From assembly GCA_903881535.1 (NCBI GenBank), contig CAIRTT010000402.1, positions 1 through 20,295 on the forward strand: 20,295 nt of DNA, given 5' to 3'. Source of the stretch: an uncultured Armatimonadota bacterium. Lineage in GTDB: Bacteria > Armatimonadota > Armatimonadia > Armatimonadales > Armatimonadaceae. The notes beneath the pieces are model-generated. The model made no database searches, was not told the origin of the DNA, and was given only the letters and a program-made list of their open reading frames with translations. Position numbers and translations under genes: made by a program. Below are positions 1-8,066 of the stretch, one piece after another; position 1 is the stretch's first letter, and each line of letters opens with the position of its first letter.

Positions 1-2736
1 AACACGATTCACAATCTGAACATCAAAGAGGTGGAAGTGCATCACATGAGAGTCAACACCGTTATGGGTGACCTTCCAGATCTGAACCTTGTCATCCGAC
101 ATATTTTCCGTTGTTGGGTCAAAGTACCCCAGAGGGACAGTAACCTGATTCGCATATGTCGTGAATGGCATTTCGACACCAAGCGTCGCATTCATCCGGC
201 CATACTGCAGTTCAAAGAGCTCTTGTATAGCCTTAGGCTCCATCTTTGTGCTGACCGCAGGTCCTGTTGGGGCTCCGGTCTTTTCATCCAATGGAGTGAA
301 TGTCAGTGATGTCGCATTGATTGCACTGTAAGTATCCGCATAGTTCTGGCCACGGGCATCGTTGTAGGAAGACTGTGGAACAATCGGCGCTGGCTGGCTT
401 GCTGAATGTGCAGCCTGAATCAGAGGTGTAAGGTCATTCAGATTCAATGGAGGAGCTGCAGGTGCAGTTCCGACATCAAAGCGCATGATGGTACGCGTGT
501 TCGGAGCAAAGCCTTCCACCGTGCTTGGAGCACCACCCGTATCCTGCTGATCAGGATTGCCGGTGTAGTAGTCCAAACGTGCATCAAAGCCGGGCAGTGG
601 TGCTGCGGCATCGTTGTACATGATGATCTTGCTGCCAGCAGGCACATTTGAAAAGTCAACGAGGACATCAGCACGCTCAGCTGGACCAATCCACAAGGAG
701 TGGGTTGAGTTGTTAAGCACAACAATGGTTCGGCGCATGTATTCGTAGGCAAATGGTGCGCTTGGAATGACAACAGGTTTAGGCAGGAAGCCAGATTCAT
801 TTCCAATCTGGACCCAGGCAGGACCAGCCGCTGTTGGGTCAGGAACATCACCATCACGGGCATCCGTTGGCCATGTATCCGGCCACGTATTAGGTGGAAG
901 ACCTGTCCCATTTCCGCCAATGGTCCCATCATTGTTCATCAATGGGTTAGTAAAACCAATGCCGAATCCAGTCATACCTGGTGTGGACAATGGTAATGCA
1001 TCGTTAGGACCATGTGGATCCGCTGGAAGCATTTTGATTTCCGTTGGATGTGCAGGGTCGATGTAGTAGAGCTGAAGGTTGACATAACGCTCTGTGGATG
1101 CATTCAAGATGCGGAAGCGATACGCCTTACGCTCAACAGGCATCGTTGGGAATGCCGTACCGTTGACTGTCATGACGTCCATGAATGCCTCTGGAACCGC
1201 ACTTGGGTGAGGCACACCAGGCATCATTGGAGGCTCGCCAGGAGCTCCGTAGTATGGGTTTGGAACGGCTCCAAACTTGCTTGGGAAGGATGGCCAGAAC
1301 CACTGTCCCCAGTCGTAGCGCCCCATGCCATTTGCACCAGAGATGTCATATGGGTTTTGGTTTGGCATGTAGACGTGTGGGTACCAGAGGTTACCAAATG
1401 GTCCCCAGTTCCATGTTGGGTCAGTTGCTGCCATCTGTACCGAGTCAGGTACGAATGTCTTATCCGCAATTACAAGTGGGATACCGTAGCGATGTTCATC
1501 ATTTGATGTTGGAAGAACCTGCTTCAGACCCGGGTTGATGCCCGAGAGGTTGGTTCCATCGATGAGGTCCTTTTCGTACTTATCGGTGATCATGTAGCCG
1601 GATGCTTCGCCTGCATAGAAGTTCAGGCGGGTCATCCCCGATGTGTGGTCATGATAGAACATCTGGCGCGCGTTCTGCTGGTTGGTGAAGTAGTACGTCA
1701 TCGCACCATCACCAGGATCAGTCATGTCAGGAACATTGCGTGCACTCACACCGCGCTTGTACGGCGTAGATTCACCCGCTGGAACTATCCACTGGTGTGG
1801 CGTTCCATCGGAGATCCAAGGAGACTTTCCTCCGTGGAGGTGAATCAGTGCACGGTTTTCCGTGTACTGCGCGAAAACAGGATTTCCATTGCCATCCACA
1901 CCAGTCTGCAATGGGCCATCACCAGCTCCCATCAGCGTCTTATCAACCGGAAGGAAGAGGTTACCTGCAGTGCCAACTCCGAGGTTGTTAACGAACTTCA
2001 AACGGACAGGCTTGTCTGCCTCTGCAAAGATGAATGGCCCAAAGTAATGCGGCTGGCCATCTGAAAGTGGGTTCAGATCGCGGTATCCACGAACTTGGGA
2101 TGTTGGAGGAAGGTCAGTGCTCCATTGATGCTGGAAGTCCTCGACACCGATTTCATAATAGTCATCGTTTGGATAGGCAGCATTTGGGATCGGCTGTGCT
2201 ACTGGAATGTACTTACCAAGGTTATTGGCATGGGAAATTCCGAGGCCAGGGAGGGTGTCTACAAACTTGCGGATACCTGTGCCAGCAATGTGGTTGCCTT
2301 GAGCATCGAATTGTGGCAATGGACTGTTGGCATAGTTTGGTGTTGTACCAAAGTAATCTGGTTGACCACCTGGTCCTGGAGCGCCGACTTGTGCTGGTCC
2401 GCGGCGCTCAGCCCGAGCGGTCCGCATTGTAGCAGCAGCGGCTTTACGTTGTTCTACAGACACACGCCCGAGGATCTTGCGTTCTTGACCTTCGGGATTT
2501 CTGGTTAGAGCTTTGATCTCCACTTTTGTCGAGAGCTGCGCTGACTTGCCAGTCACCTTGGATGCTGCCCGTGCTTTTTTGCTAACGGAGCGTGTTGCGG
2601 TTTTTGTAGACTTGAGTGTCGTGACTTTCGATTCGTTCACAGGCCCACCGGCTGCCAAGGACAGCATGATGAGGGAAGGATTGACAATAGCAAGCACACC
2701 GAATCTGAGTAACCAGTTCTGACGCTTGGTAACCAT
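1..2736 (-). CDS. Large secreted multicopper oxidase, CotA-like (paralogue 1; 3' end outside window)
   Basis: The frame opens at the ATG 2734-2736 and runs 912 codons to the window edge, so the C-terminus is missing. The N-terminus looks like a signal peptide (MVTKRQNW, then a hydrophobic stretch ending SLAAGG), followed by a Lys/Ala/Ser-rich linker to about residue 110. Copper motifs seen are H299-L-H301 (HLHGG), H362-D-H364 (YHDHTSGMTRLN) and H897-x2-H900-x-H902; the final HCH motif lies beyond the edge. Motif wording and order match the CotA/bilirubin-oxidase branch of multicopper oxidases, which couple one-electron substrate oxidation to O2 reduction. The distance between the second and third motifs is about twice that of CotA. 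It is highly similar to the oxidase at 8067-13247 throughout. It lies 263 bp downstream of the CusA-like gene on the same strand and has its own shared-type leader. A role in periplasmic Cu(I) or metal oxidation is inferred from context. Confidence 0.93.
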   Translation of the reverse strand, partial: MVTKRQNWLLRFGVLAIVNPSLIMLSLAAGGPVNESKVTTLKSTKTATRSVSKKARAASKVTGKSAQLSTKVEIKALTRNPEGQERKILGRVSVEQRKAAAATMRTARAERRGPAQVGAPGPGGQPDYFGTTPNYANSPLPQFDAQGNHIAGTGIRKFVDTLPGLGISHANNLGKYIPVAQPIPNAAYPNDDYYEIGVEDFQHQWSTDLPPTSQVRGYRDLNPLSDGQPHYFGPFIFAEADKPVRLKFVNNLGVGTAGNLFLPVDKTLMGAGDGPLQTGVDGNGNPVFAQYTENRALIHLHGGKSPWISDGTPHQWIVPAGESTPYKRGVSARNVPDMTDPGDGAMTYYFTNQQNARQMFYHDHTSGMTRLNFYAGEASGYMITDKYEKDLIDGTNLSGINPGLKQVLPTSNDEHRYGIPLVIADKTFVPDSVQMAATDPTWNWGPFGNLWYPHVYMPNQNPYDISGANGMGRYDWGQWFWPSFPSKFGAVPNPYYGAPGEPPMMPGVPHPSAVPEAFMDVMTVNGTAFPTMPVERKAYRFRILNASTERYVNLQLYYIDPAHPTEIKMLPADPHGPNDALPLSTPGMTGFGIGFTNPLMNNDGTIGGNGTGLPPNTWPDTWPTDARDGDVPDPTAAGPAWVQIGNESGFLPKPVVIPSAPFAYEYMRRTIVVLNNSTHSLWIGPAERADVLVDFSNVPAGSKIIMYNDAAAPLPGFDARLDYYTGNPDQQDTGGAPSTVEGFAPNTRTIMRFDVGTAPAAPPLNLNDLTPLIQAAHSASQPAPIVPQSSYNDARGQNYADTYSAINATSLTFTPLDEKTGAPTGPAVSTKMEPKAIQELFELQYGRMNATLGVEMPFTTYANQVTVPLGYFDPTTENMSDDKVQIWKVTHNGVDSHVMHFHLFDVQIVNRV

Positions 2737-2820
2737 ATATGGAATTCTCTTTCGTACCGGGAATACGTGATGCGTTTTCGCATCTGCCTTTGCCTGCTTT
2801 ATCCCTTTGGGAAAGGTACA
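2737..2820 (-). promoter_or_regulatory. Structured 5' leader of oxidase paralogue 1
   Basis: Read on the minus strand, GTACC (2815-2819) can pair with GGTAC (2754-2758) to close a domain. The domain contains a short stem TCCC/GGGA (2802-2812) and a 6-bp hairpin GATGCG-AAAA-CGCATC (2769-2784). A purine-rich GAAAGAG that could be the ribosome binding site follows just after the closing stem, about 9-15 nt before the ATG. A 25-nt block 2752-2776 is identical to 13256-13280 upstream of the second oxidase, while the hairpin stems differ in sequence but keep pairing. It is a candidate cis-regulatory RNA; I cannot match it to a known class. Confidence 0.5.
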
Positions 2821-2823
2821 TAG

Positions 2824-2856
2824 CAGATAGTTAACAGATGTGCAATATCTATGCCG
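2824..2856 (-). promoter_or_regulatory. Promoter-like block shared with the other oxidase gene
   Basis: On the minus strand an extended -10-like element TGT-TAACTA (hexamer 2828-2833) is followed upstream by a 17-nt spacer and CGGCAT (2851-2856). The same arrangement, with matching bases at most positions, occurs at 13338-13366. It sits 88 nt (oxidase 1) or 87 nt (oxidase 2) from the start codon. It could be the promoter or a regulator site; the -35 hexamer is not sigma-70-like. Confidence 0.4.
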
Positions 2857-2928
2857 ATGGGCACCTCTATTGCCGTCGAAAACCGACGCAGTTAGCCTAT
2901 GCGAAAGGCCGGGTAGGAAAGAATGTTA

Positions 2929-2937
2929 TTTATACCA
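2929..2937 (-). promoter_or_regulatory. Alternative extended -10 promoter for oxidase 1
   Basis: On the minus strand TGG-TATAAA is a good extended -10 element, but no good -35 box is seen 17 nt upstream. If used, it would give a leader of about 185 nt that also holds short hairpins such as CGTCG-GTTTT-CGACG (2874-2888). The intergenic stretch 2857-2999 otherwise shows only AT-rich sequence and no convincing terminator for the pump gene. Confidence 0.3.
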
Positions 2938-2999
2938 GATTGTTAACTTATGTATTACTAAACTAGTATTTATACGGTAAGGAGTAAATCACCCCTTTA

Positions 3000-5900
3000 T
3001 TACGGTTTTTGGATGATTTGGGTGCGGACAGGCGTCGCAAATGCCTGATTTTCGGTTGAAGCATGCACCATTAACGAAACCTCACTCTTCCACTTCCACA
3101 CTTCATAGATTGCCGGATAAACCAGCAGCTCAAGCAGAAAGCTCGTGAAGATACCACCCACCATTGGAGCAGCAATACGCTGCATCACATCCGAGCCGGC
3201 CCCTGTTGACCAAAGCACAGGAACAAGCCCCATAAACATCGTCATCACCGTCATAAACTTCGGACGAACACGCCGAGCAGCTCCCGCGACCACCACCTCA
3301 CGTAAGGCATCCCGGCTTGTCAGACGTCCCTCTTTCTTAGCCTTGTTGTACGCAAGGTCCAGGTAGAGCAACATAAACACGCCCGTCTCGGCATCCACAC
3401 CCATAAGGGCAATCAGACCAACCCAAACCGCGATGCTCATATTGAAGCCAAGGGCATACACAAGCCAGATGGCACCAATCGCGGAAAATGGAACCGCGAG
3501 CAACACGATCATGGTCTTTTGAATGGACTTTAGGTTTATGTAGAGTAGGATACAGATCAGGGCTAGGGTGATTGGAACAACCAGCGTCAACCTCTGCGCA
3601 ACCCGCTGCATGTTTTCATATTGACCAGACCACAGAACGGTCGCCCCCGTCGGGAGCTTTAGCTCCGCAGCCAGCACACGCTTACCTTCATCCACAAAGG
3701 ACTGCGGATCTCGGCCATCAAGGTCTACATAGACATAGCCGGTTAGCATCCCGTCTTCGTCACGAATCATCGCCGGGCCACTCGCAATACGAACTTCGGC
3801 CACATCCGCGACGGAAACCGCACGCTTGCCATCCATATCGGTGACGATCAGCTGCGAGATCGCCTCGATGTCACTTCTGTACGCTGGCTTGACGCGAACA
3901 TTTACTGGGTAGCGATTTCGGCCATCCACAACCGTACTGACCTCTTCTCCACCGATTGCATTTGCAACGACAATCTGGGCATCATCAATAGTCAAGCCAT
4001 ACCGTGCCAGCTTTGTACGATCCCAGACAATGTCAAGGTAGTAGCCGGCTGCGGTTCGCTCCGCGAACACGCTTCGGGCCCCTCTTATACCCGTAAGGTG
4101 CTCCTCAACCTCCGCAGCAATGGCATCGATTTCATCTGTGGTCTTGCCGCTGACCTTGAGGCCAACTGGTGTCCGGATGCCGGTCGTGAGCATATCGATA
4201 CGTGCCTTGATAGGCATCGTCCAGCCATTCGCAAGACCGGGAACACGTACCGCGGCATTCATTTCACGCTCGAGGTCTTTGATCGAAATCGTATCTGGCG
4301 TGATTCTACGAAGGAGTGGCTTTACAAACTCTGGCGCCCACTTCGAATACCAGGTCGGGACCTTGCGCCATTCTTCACGTGGCTTGAGGACGATGACCGT
4401 TTCGAGCATCGACAGCGGCGCCGGGTCCGTGCTGGAATCTGAGCGCCCAGCCTTTCCGAGCACTGCTGCAACTTCTGGGAATGCCTTGATCTTCTTGTCC
4501 GTCACATTGAGCAAGCGCTGCGCTTCCGTGACCGAGATACCTGGCATCGTGCTTGGCATGTAGAACAGCGCACCTTCATCGAGAGGCGGCATGAACTCGC
4601 GCCCGATGCGGTTGTAAACCGGAACTGTCATCCCAACTAAGAGAATCGCTGCTGCAATCACCATCCACCCACGCTTAAGCGACCAAACAACAATCGGCTC
4701 GTACATACGAATCAGGCCACGGCTGATTGGGTGCTCTTCTTCACTCTGGAGTTTGCCAACCAGAATGCTGTGCAGAATACGGTCGATAAACGGATTTCCA
4801 GTCTTCTTTTCGCCCAGCTTGACGATGAGAATACGGAGCGCAGGATCAAGGGTCAGGACCATGATGGCTGCAACCAGCATCGAGAGGTTCTTTGTGTAAG
4901 CCAGTGGCTTAAACAAACGGCCTTCCTGGGCTTCCAGCGTCATGATGGGCAGGAAGGACACGGCGATGACAAGCAGCGCGAAGAAGCTTGGCCCTGCGAC
5001 ATCTTTGACGCCCTGGACCACCACGCTGGACACCGAGCCGACACGACCGCTCCTTTCCCACTCTTCAAGCCGCTTGTGAGTTTGTTCGACAACGACGATA
5101 GCTGCATCCACCATCGCGCCAACAGCAATCGCGAGCCCGCCGAGCGACATGATGTTGATACTGAGACCAAGCATTTTGAATGGAATAAATGCAATGAGAA
5201 TCGACACTGGAATCGTGATCACCGGGATAATTGAGCTTGGGAAGTGCCAGAGAAAGACGAAGATGACGAGTGCGACCACGACCATCGCTTCGATCAGCGT
5301 GGTGTTGAGCGTATTGATAGATCTCTTAATGAGGTCGGAGCGGTCATAGACAGGAACGAGCTCGAGACCGGCTGGCATGGAACCTTTGACATCCTGGATG
5401 CGGGCCTTGACACGGCTGATAACATCGCTGACGTGCTCGCCCTGCTGAGCAATCACAATGCCACTGACGGTCTCGCCGTTACCATTGAGGTCTGCAACTC
5501 CGCGGCGCATGTCTGGGCCAAATTCCACATCTGCGACATCGCCGACACGGACAGGACGGTCATTATCCATCCCTTGGATGATCGTTTCCGAAAACTCAGA
5601 CAACGACTTTGCATAACCGCGTCCGCGGACCATGTACTCGGTTCCACCAAACTCGACCAAGCGCCCGCCAGATTCCTGGTTGGCTCCGCGGACCGCATCC
5701 ACGACTTTACGCAGCGGAACGCCATAGCGGCGCAGCCGAACAGGATCGATGTTGACTTGGAACTGTCGTCCAAAGCCACCGACGGTTGCGACTTCCGCGA
5801 CGCCGGGGATGGACTTAAGTTGGTAGCGGAGTGTCCAGTCCTGATAGGCACGGATATCTGCCGGATTCAGCTTGCCGGATTTGTCCACAAGGGCGTATTG

Positions 5901-6320
5901 ATACACCCAGCCAAGCCCGGATGCATCTGGGCCAAGCTGCGTCTGGACACCTTTTGGGATGCGCTGAAGCACGCCAGGAAGGAGCTCATTGGTGCGCGAA
6001 CGCGCTGTCGTTACATTTGTGCCTTCATCAAAGACCACATAGACAAAGCTATAACCAAAGTCGCTAAAGCCACGCACGGCTTTTACGTGGGGAGCACCAA
6101 GCATCGCCGTAACGATGGGATAGGTCACCTGATCCTCGATGACATCCGGGGAGCGATCCCACTTTGAATAGACGATTACCTGTGTGTCAGACAGGTCAGG
6201 GATGGCATCCACAGGGGATGTCCGGAAGGAGAACCACCCTAAGACAGTGGCAAATGCCACCAGAATGAGCACAAGGTAGCGGTTCTTGACAGAAAAGTCA
6301 ACGATACGGTCGATGTTCAT
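3000..6320 (-). CDS. cusA: CusA-like Cu(I)/Ag(I) efflux pump, heavy-metal RND family
   Basis: The 1106-residue protein matches the heavy-metal-efflux RND family (CusA/CzcA; E. coli CusA is about 1047 residues), the inner-membrane proton-driven pump of a tripartite exporter. The N-terminus (SVKNRYLVLIL...TSPVDAIPDLSD) and TM4 (AIAVGAMVDAAIVVVE, D405) are family signatures. The three methionines forming the CusA metal site are all present in their usual contexts: M588 (LFYMPST), M638 (APLSMLET) and M710 (RIDMLTTG). This supports monovalent copper/silver rather than Co/Zn/Cd. The loop between the second and third methionine is about 23 residues longer than in E. coli CusA. The gene starts 54 nt after the CusB-like gene, so the two are probably cotranscribed. 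A partner outer-membrane channel is not in the window. Confidence 0.96.
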   Translation of the reverse strand: MNIDRIVDFSVKNRYLVLILVAFATVLGWFSFRTSPVDAIPDLSDTQVIVYSKWDRSPDVIEDQVTYPIVTAMLGAPHVKAVRGFSDFGYSFVYVVFDEGTNVTTARSRTNELLPGVLQRIPKGVQTQLGPDASGLGWVYQYALVDKSGKLNPADIRAYQDWTLRYQLKSIPGVAEVATVGGFGRQFQVNIDPVRLRRYGVPLRKVVDAVRGANQESGGRLVEFGGTEYMVRGRGYAKSLSEFSETIIQGMDNDRPVRVGDVADVEFGPDMRRGVADLNGNGETVSGIVIAQQGEHVSDVISRVKARIQDVKGSMPAGLELVPVYDRSDLIKRSINTLNTTLIEAMVVVALVIFVFLWHFPSSIIPVITIPVSILIAFIPFKMLGLSINIMSLGGLAIAVGAMVDAAIVVVEQTHKRLEEWERSGRVGSVSSVVVQGVKDVAGPSFFALLVIAVSFLPIMTLEAQEGRLFKPLAYTKNLSMLVAAIMVLTLDPALRILIVKLGEKKTGNPFIDRILHSILVGKLQSEEEHPISRGLIRMYEPIVVWSLKRGWMVIAAAILLVGMTVPVYNRIGREFMPPLDEGALFYMPSTMPGISVTEAQRLLNVTDKKIKAFPEVAAVLGKAGRSDSSTDPAPLSMLETVIVLKPREEWRKVPTWYSKWAPEFVKPLLRRITPDTISIKDLEREMNAAVRVPGLANGWTMPIKARIDMLTTGIRTPVGLKVSGKTTDEIDAIAAEVEEHLTGIRGARSVFAERTAAGYYLDIVWDRTKLARYGLTIDDAQIVVANAIGGEEVSTVVDGRNRYPVNVRVKPAYRSDIEAISQLIVTDMDGKRAVSVADVAEVRIASGPAMIRDEDGMLTGYVYVDLDGRDPQSFVDEGKRVLAAELKLPTGATVLWSGQYENMQRVAQRLTLVVPITLALICILLYINLKSIQKTMIVLLAVPFSAIGAIWLVYALGFNMSIAVWVGLIALMGVDAETGVFMLLYLDLAYNKAKKEGRLTSRDALREVVVAGAARRVRPKFMTVMTMFMGLVPVLWSTGAGSDVMQRIAAPMVGGIFTSFLLELLVYPAIYEVWKWKSEVSLMVHASTENQAFATPVRTQIIQKP

Positions 6321-6374
6321 GATTTGGATTCCAATGCGGCACGGTGGTGCAGAGGCACCCAGCCTGGCAGGTCA

Positions 6375-7883
6375 TTAGTGGCTGCGGAGCCGGCTTTCGG
6401 AGTCGATCAGGAAATTCCCAGCGGTCACAACACGCTCTCCGCTCTTGAGTCCACTTTTGATCACAATGCGCCCGGCACTGTGTCGCTCAACAGTTACATT
6501 GCGGCGGGAATAGCTGCCATCCGCTCCATGAATGAAGACATACGTCGCCTTACCCGTATCAATAAGGGCATCCGCTGGAATCGATAACGCTGGCTGATGT
6601 GCAACATTCAAGATGACATCCACAGCCGCACCCGGGGTGAAGGCTCGATCGGCATTGCGTACAACAAGCCTAATTTTGGATGTTCGTGTAGCTGGATCTG
6701 AAACGGGAAGAACATTTGAGACGGTGGCTTCTGTCTGGTGTTTGCCATCTGCGGTGCGGACGGTTACGGTTGTCCCTGCCTGAAGCGCCTGTGTGTCTGA
6801 GTCAAGGACTTCCGCATTGACCCAGACGGTTGAGAGGTCTGCGATTTGGAAGAACTCAGTGCCTTCCATAAAGCGTTGCCCCTTGCTAATGGACCTTGTC
6901 AGCAGGTAGCCATCGATTGGAGAATACACATCGATCGTTCTCGTAACTTCTCGCCTTGCAGCAAGCTCAACAATCTGGTCATCGGTCATCCCAAGGTTTC
7001 TTAGGTTTTCAACTGGCCCCTGCACAATGCCTTGACTTGCATTGATTTTGCCTGAGTTTCCTTCAGGTCCAAGGACGCCAGTGGCAAAGCTCATGTTGCG
7101 CTGAATGGCACTCTTGGCATCCATAACAACGGGTTTCGCACGGTGTCCACTTGTATTTGAATCCGGTATCATTTTTTCCGGTTTGGCTTCGGGGAGACCG
7201 TGCGACCGCCGGATGAACTCTTGGCGCATCGCAAAAGCCTCATCTTTATAGTCATGGAAGCGATCCATCCGGGCTGCCGGCGAGAGTCCATTGATTTGTG
7301 CGCTGGTGGCACCACCTAATTGCCCGGCAGATCCAGATCCCATTTGACCTGGGACAACGGTTTGAGGGATTTTATCTGCGGTCTCCAGCGCGAAGAAGAA
7401 GGCGCGTTCGCGTGCAAGCAGCTCGGGTGAGTAATAGCCTGCAAGCATTTCGCCCTTCCGTACAAAAGCTCCTACAGGAGTGGTGGTAATTTCCTTAATC
7501 CAGCCATCGATAGGCACATTGATACGGTAGATCCGTGTTTCATCCGCCTGGACGCGACCAGGAATAATGCGTGTCGTTCCCTGTCCTGCTTTGTTGACCA
7601 CTTCCGACCGGATACCGGCAAGACGGGTTTCTTCATCGGAGAGCTTGATGGCATTCTTAACAGTGCCCGAGAGCACTTCGAGGTCCATACCACAGGCAGA
7701 GCAATCTCCTGGAAGGTTTGACTTGATAGCCGGATGCATCGGACACGAAAAAGCAGACTTTCCAGCATCTGGCCTTGGCTCGGCGGCAGTGGCGCGGGTA
7801 TCCCTGAAGATGGACCCTGCGGCAAAAGCGGTCACTGCAATTCCGGCGGCAGCAATTCCCGGGACTGACTTCTTGATGTTCAT
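6375..7883 (-). CDS. cusB: CusB-like periplasmic adaptor with heavy-metal-binding domain
   Basis: This is a membrane-fusion protein of 502 residues (E. coli CusB about 407), linking the RND pump to an outer-membrane channel and handing over metal. I start it at ATG 7881-7883 because GGAG lies about 10 nt upstream and the protein then begins with a signal-anchor (NIKKSVPGIAAAGIAVTAFAAG). An upstream in-frame ATG at 7964 has no ribosome binding site. Residues 45-69 carry the heavy-metal-binding domain pattern CPMH...CSACGMDL (C47, M49, H50, C61, C64, M66). Barrel-sandwich/lipoyl halves follow (GWIKEITTTPVGAFVRKGEML and YSPIDGYLLTRSISKGQRF) around a helical hairpin with a Met/His-containing insertion, then the beta-barrel and membrane-proximal domains. 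It is the first gene of the cusBA unit. Confidence 0.93.
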   Translation of the reverse strand: MNIKKSVPGIAAAGIAVTAFAAGSIFRDTRATAAEPRPDAGKSAFSCPMHPAIKSNLPGDCSACGMDLEVLSGTVKNAIKLSDEETRLAGIRSEVVNKAGQGTTRIIPGRVQADETRIYRINVPIDGWIKEITTTPVGAFVRKGEMLAGYYSPELLARERAFFFALETADKIPQTVVPGQMGSGSAGQLGGATSAQINGLSPAARMDRFHDYKDEAFAMRQEFIRRSHGLPEAKPEKMIPDSNTSGHRAKPVVMDAKSAIQRNMSFATGVLGPEGNSGKINASQGIVQGPVENLRNLGMTDDQIVELAARREVTRTIDVYSPIDGYLLTRSISKGQRFMEGTEFFQIADLSTVWVNAEVLDSDTQALQAGTTVTVRTADGKHQTEATVSNVLPVSDPATRTSKIRLVVRNADRAFTPGAAVDVILNVAHQPALSIPADALIDTGKATYVFIHGADGSYSRRNVTVERHSAGRIVIKSGLKSGERVVTAGNFLIDSESRLRSH

Positions 7884-7977
7884 GACGTACAAGCTCCAAG
7901 CCATCAGTGGTGTTTTTAGGGACGCAAGAATATCTCTGCTCCACCAATGGCGTATGTGAAACATATTCGGCAGATTG

Positions 7978-8007
7978 AATATCTACCTTAATGGTTATTA
8001 AGTTCAA
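7978..8007 (-). promoter_or_regulatory. Candidate cusBA promoter with a dyad in the spacer
   Basis: On the minus strand TTGAAC (8002-8007) and GATATT (7978-7983) are separated by 18 nt. The spacer is almost filled by the palindrome CTTAAT-AACC-ATTAAG (7987-8002). A dyad between -35 and -10 is the layout used by MerR-type metal regulators such as CueR, though their spacers are usually 19-20 nt; other repressors are possible. No regulator gene of this kind is in the window. Confidence 0.4.
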
Positions 8008-8013
8008 TTAACA

Positions 8014-8042
8014 ACCCCCGGATAAAAAATTCATCCGGGGGT
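8014..8042 (-). terminator. Hairpin downstream of oxidase 2
   Basis: A perfect 10-bp inverted repeat, acccccggat (8014-8023) and atccgggggt (8033-8042), with a 9-nt loop. It starts 24 nt after the stop of the oxidase gene and precedes the cusBA promoter. On the minus strand it is followed by TGTTAATTG, so the T-tract is poor; a terminator or 3'-stabilising hairpin is likely. Confidence 0.6.
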
Positions 8043-8066
8043 GCTTGGGAGACCGATGGGCTGGGA

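Noticed and set aside
444..932. 162-codon minus-strand open frame
   Set aside because: It lies in another frame inside oxidase paralogue 1, whose frame is continuous through all copper motifs.
1..2736. Oxidase paralogue 1 as a pseudogene
   Set aside because: The copper motifs at 1842, 1653 and 48 are all in frame with the ATG at 2736 and I found no internal stop; it is simply cut by the window edge.
2737..2820. c-di-GMP-I (GEMM) or yybP-ykoY riboswitch
   Set aside because: A GCAAA tract before the hairpin recalls GEMM, but the conserved ACGCAAAGCC core and GNRA-receptor layout are absent, and no yybP-ykoY core sequence is seen.
2957..2999. Terminator after cusA
   Set aside because: Only a weak 5-bp stem with a wobble pair (GGGGT/ACTCC) and an AT-rich 5-bp dyad are present, without a T-tract; read-through into oxidase 1 is possible.
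5244..6167. 307-codon open frame on the plus strand
   Set aside because: It is antisense to the N-terminal half of the CusA-like pump, which is conserved in every motif; no start signal or recognisable product.
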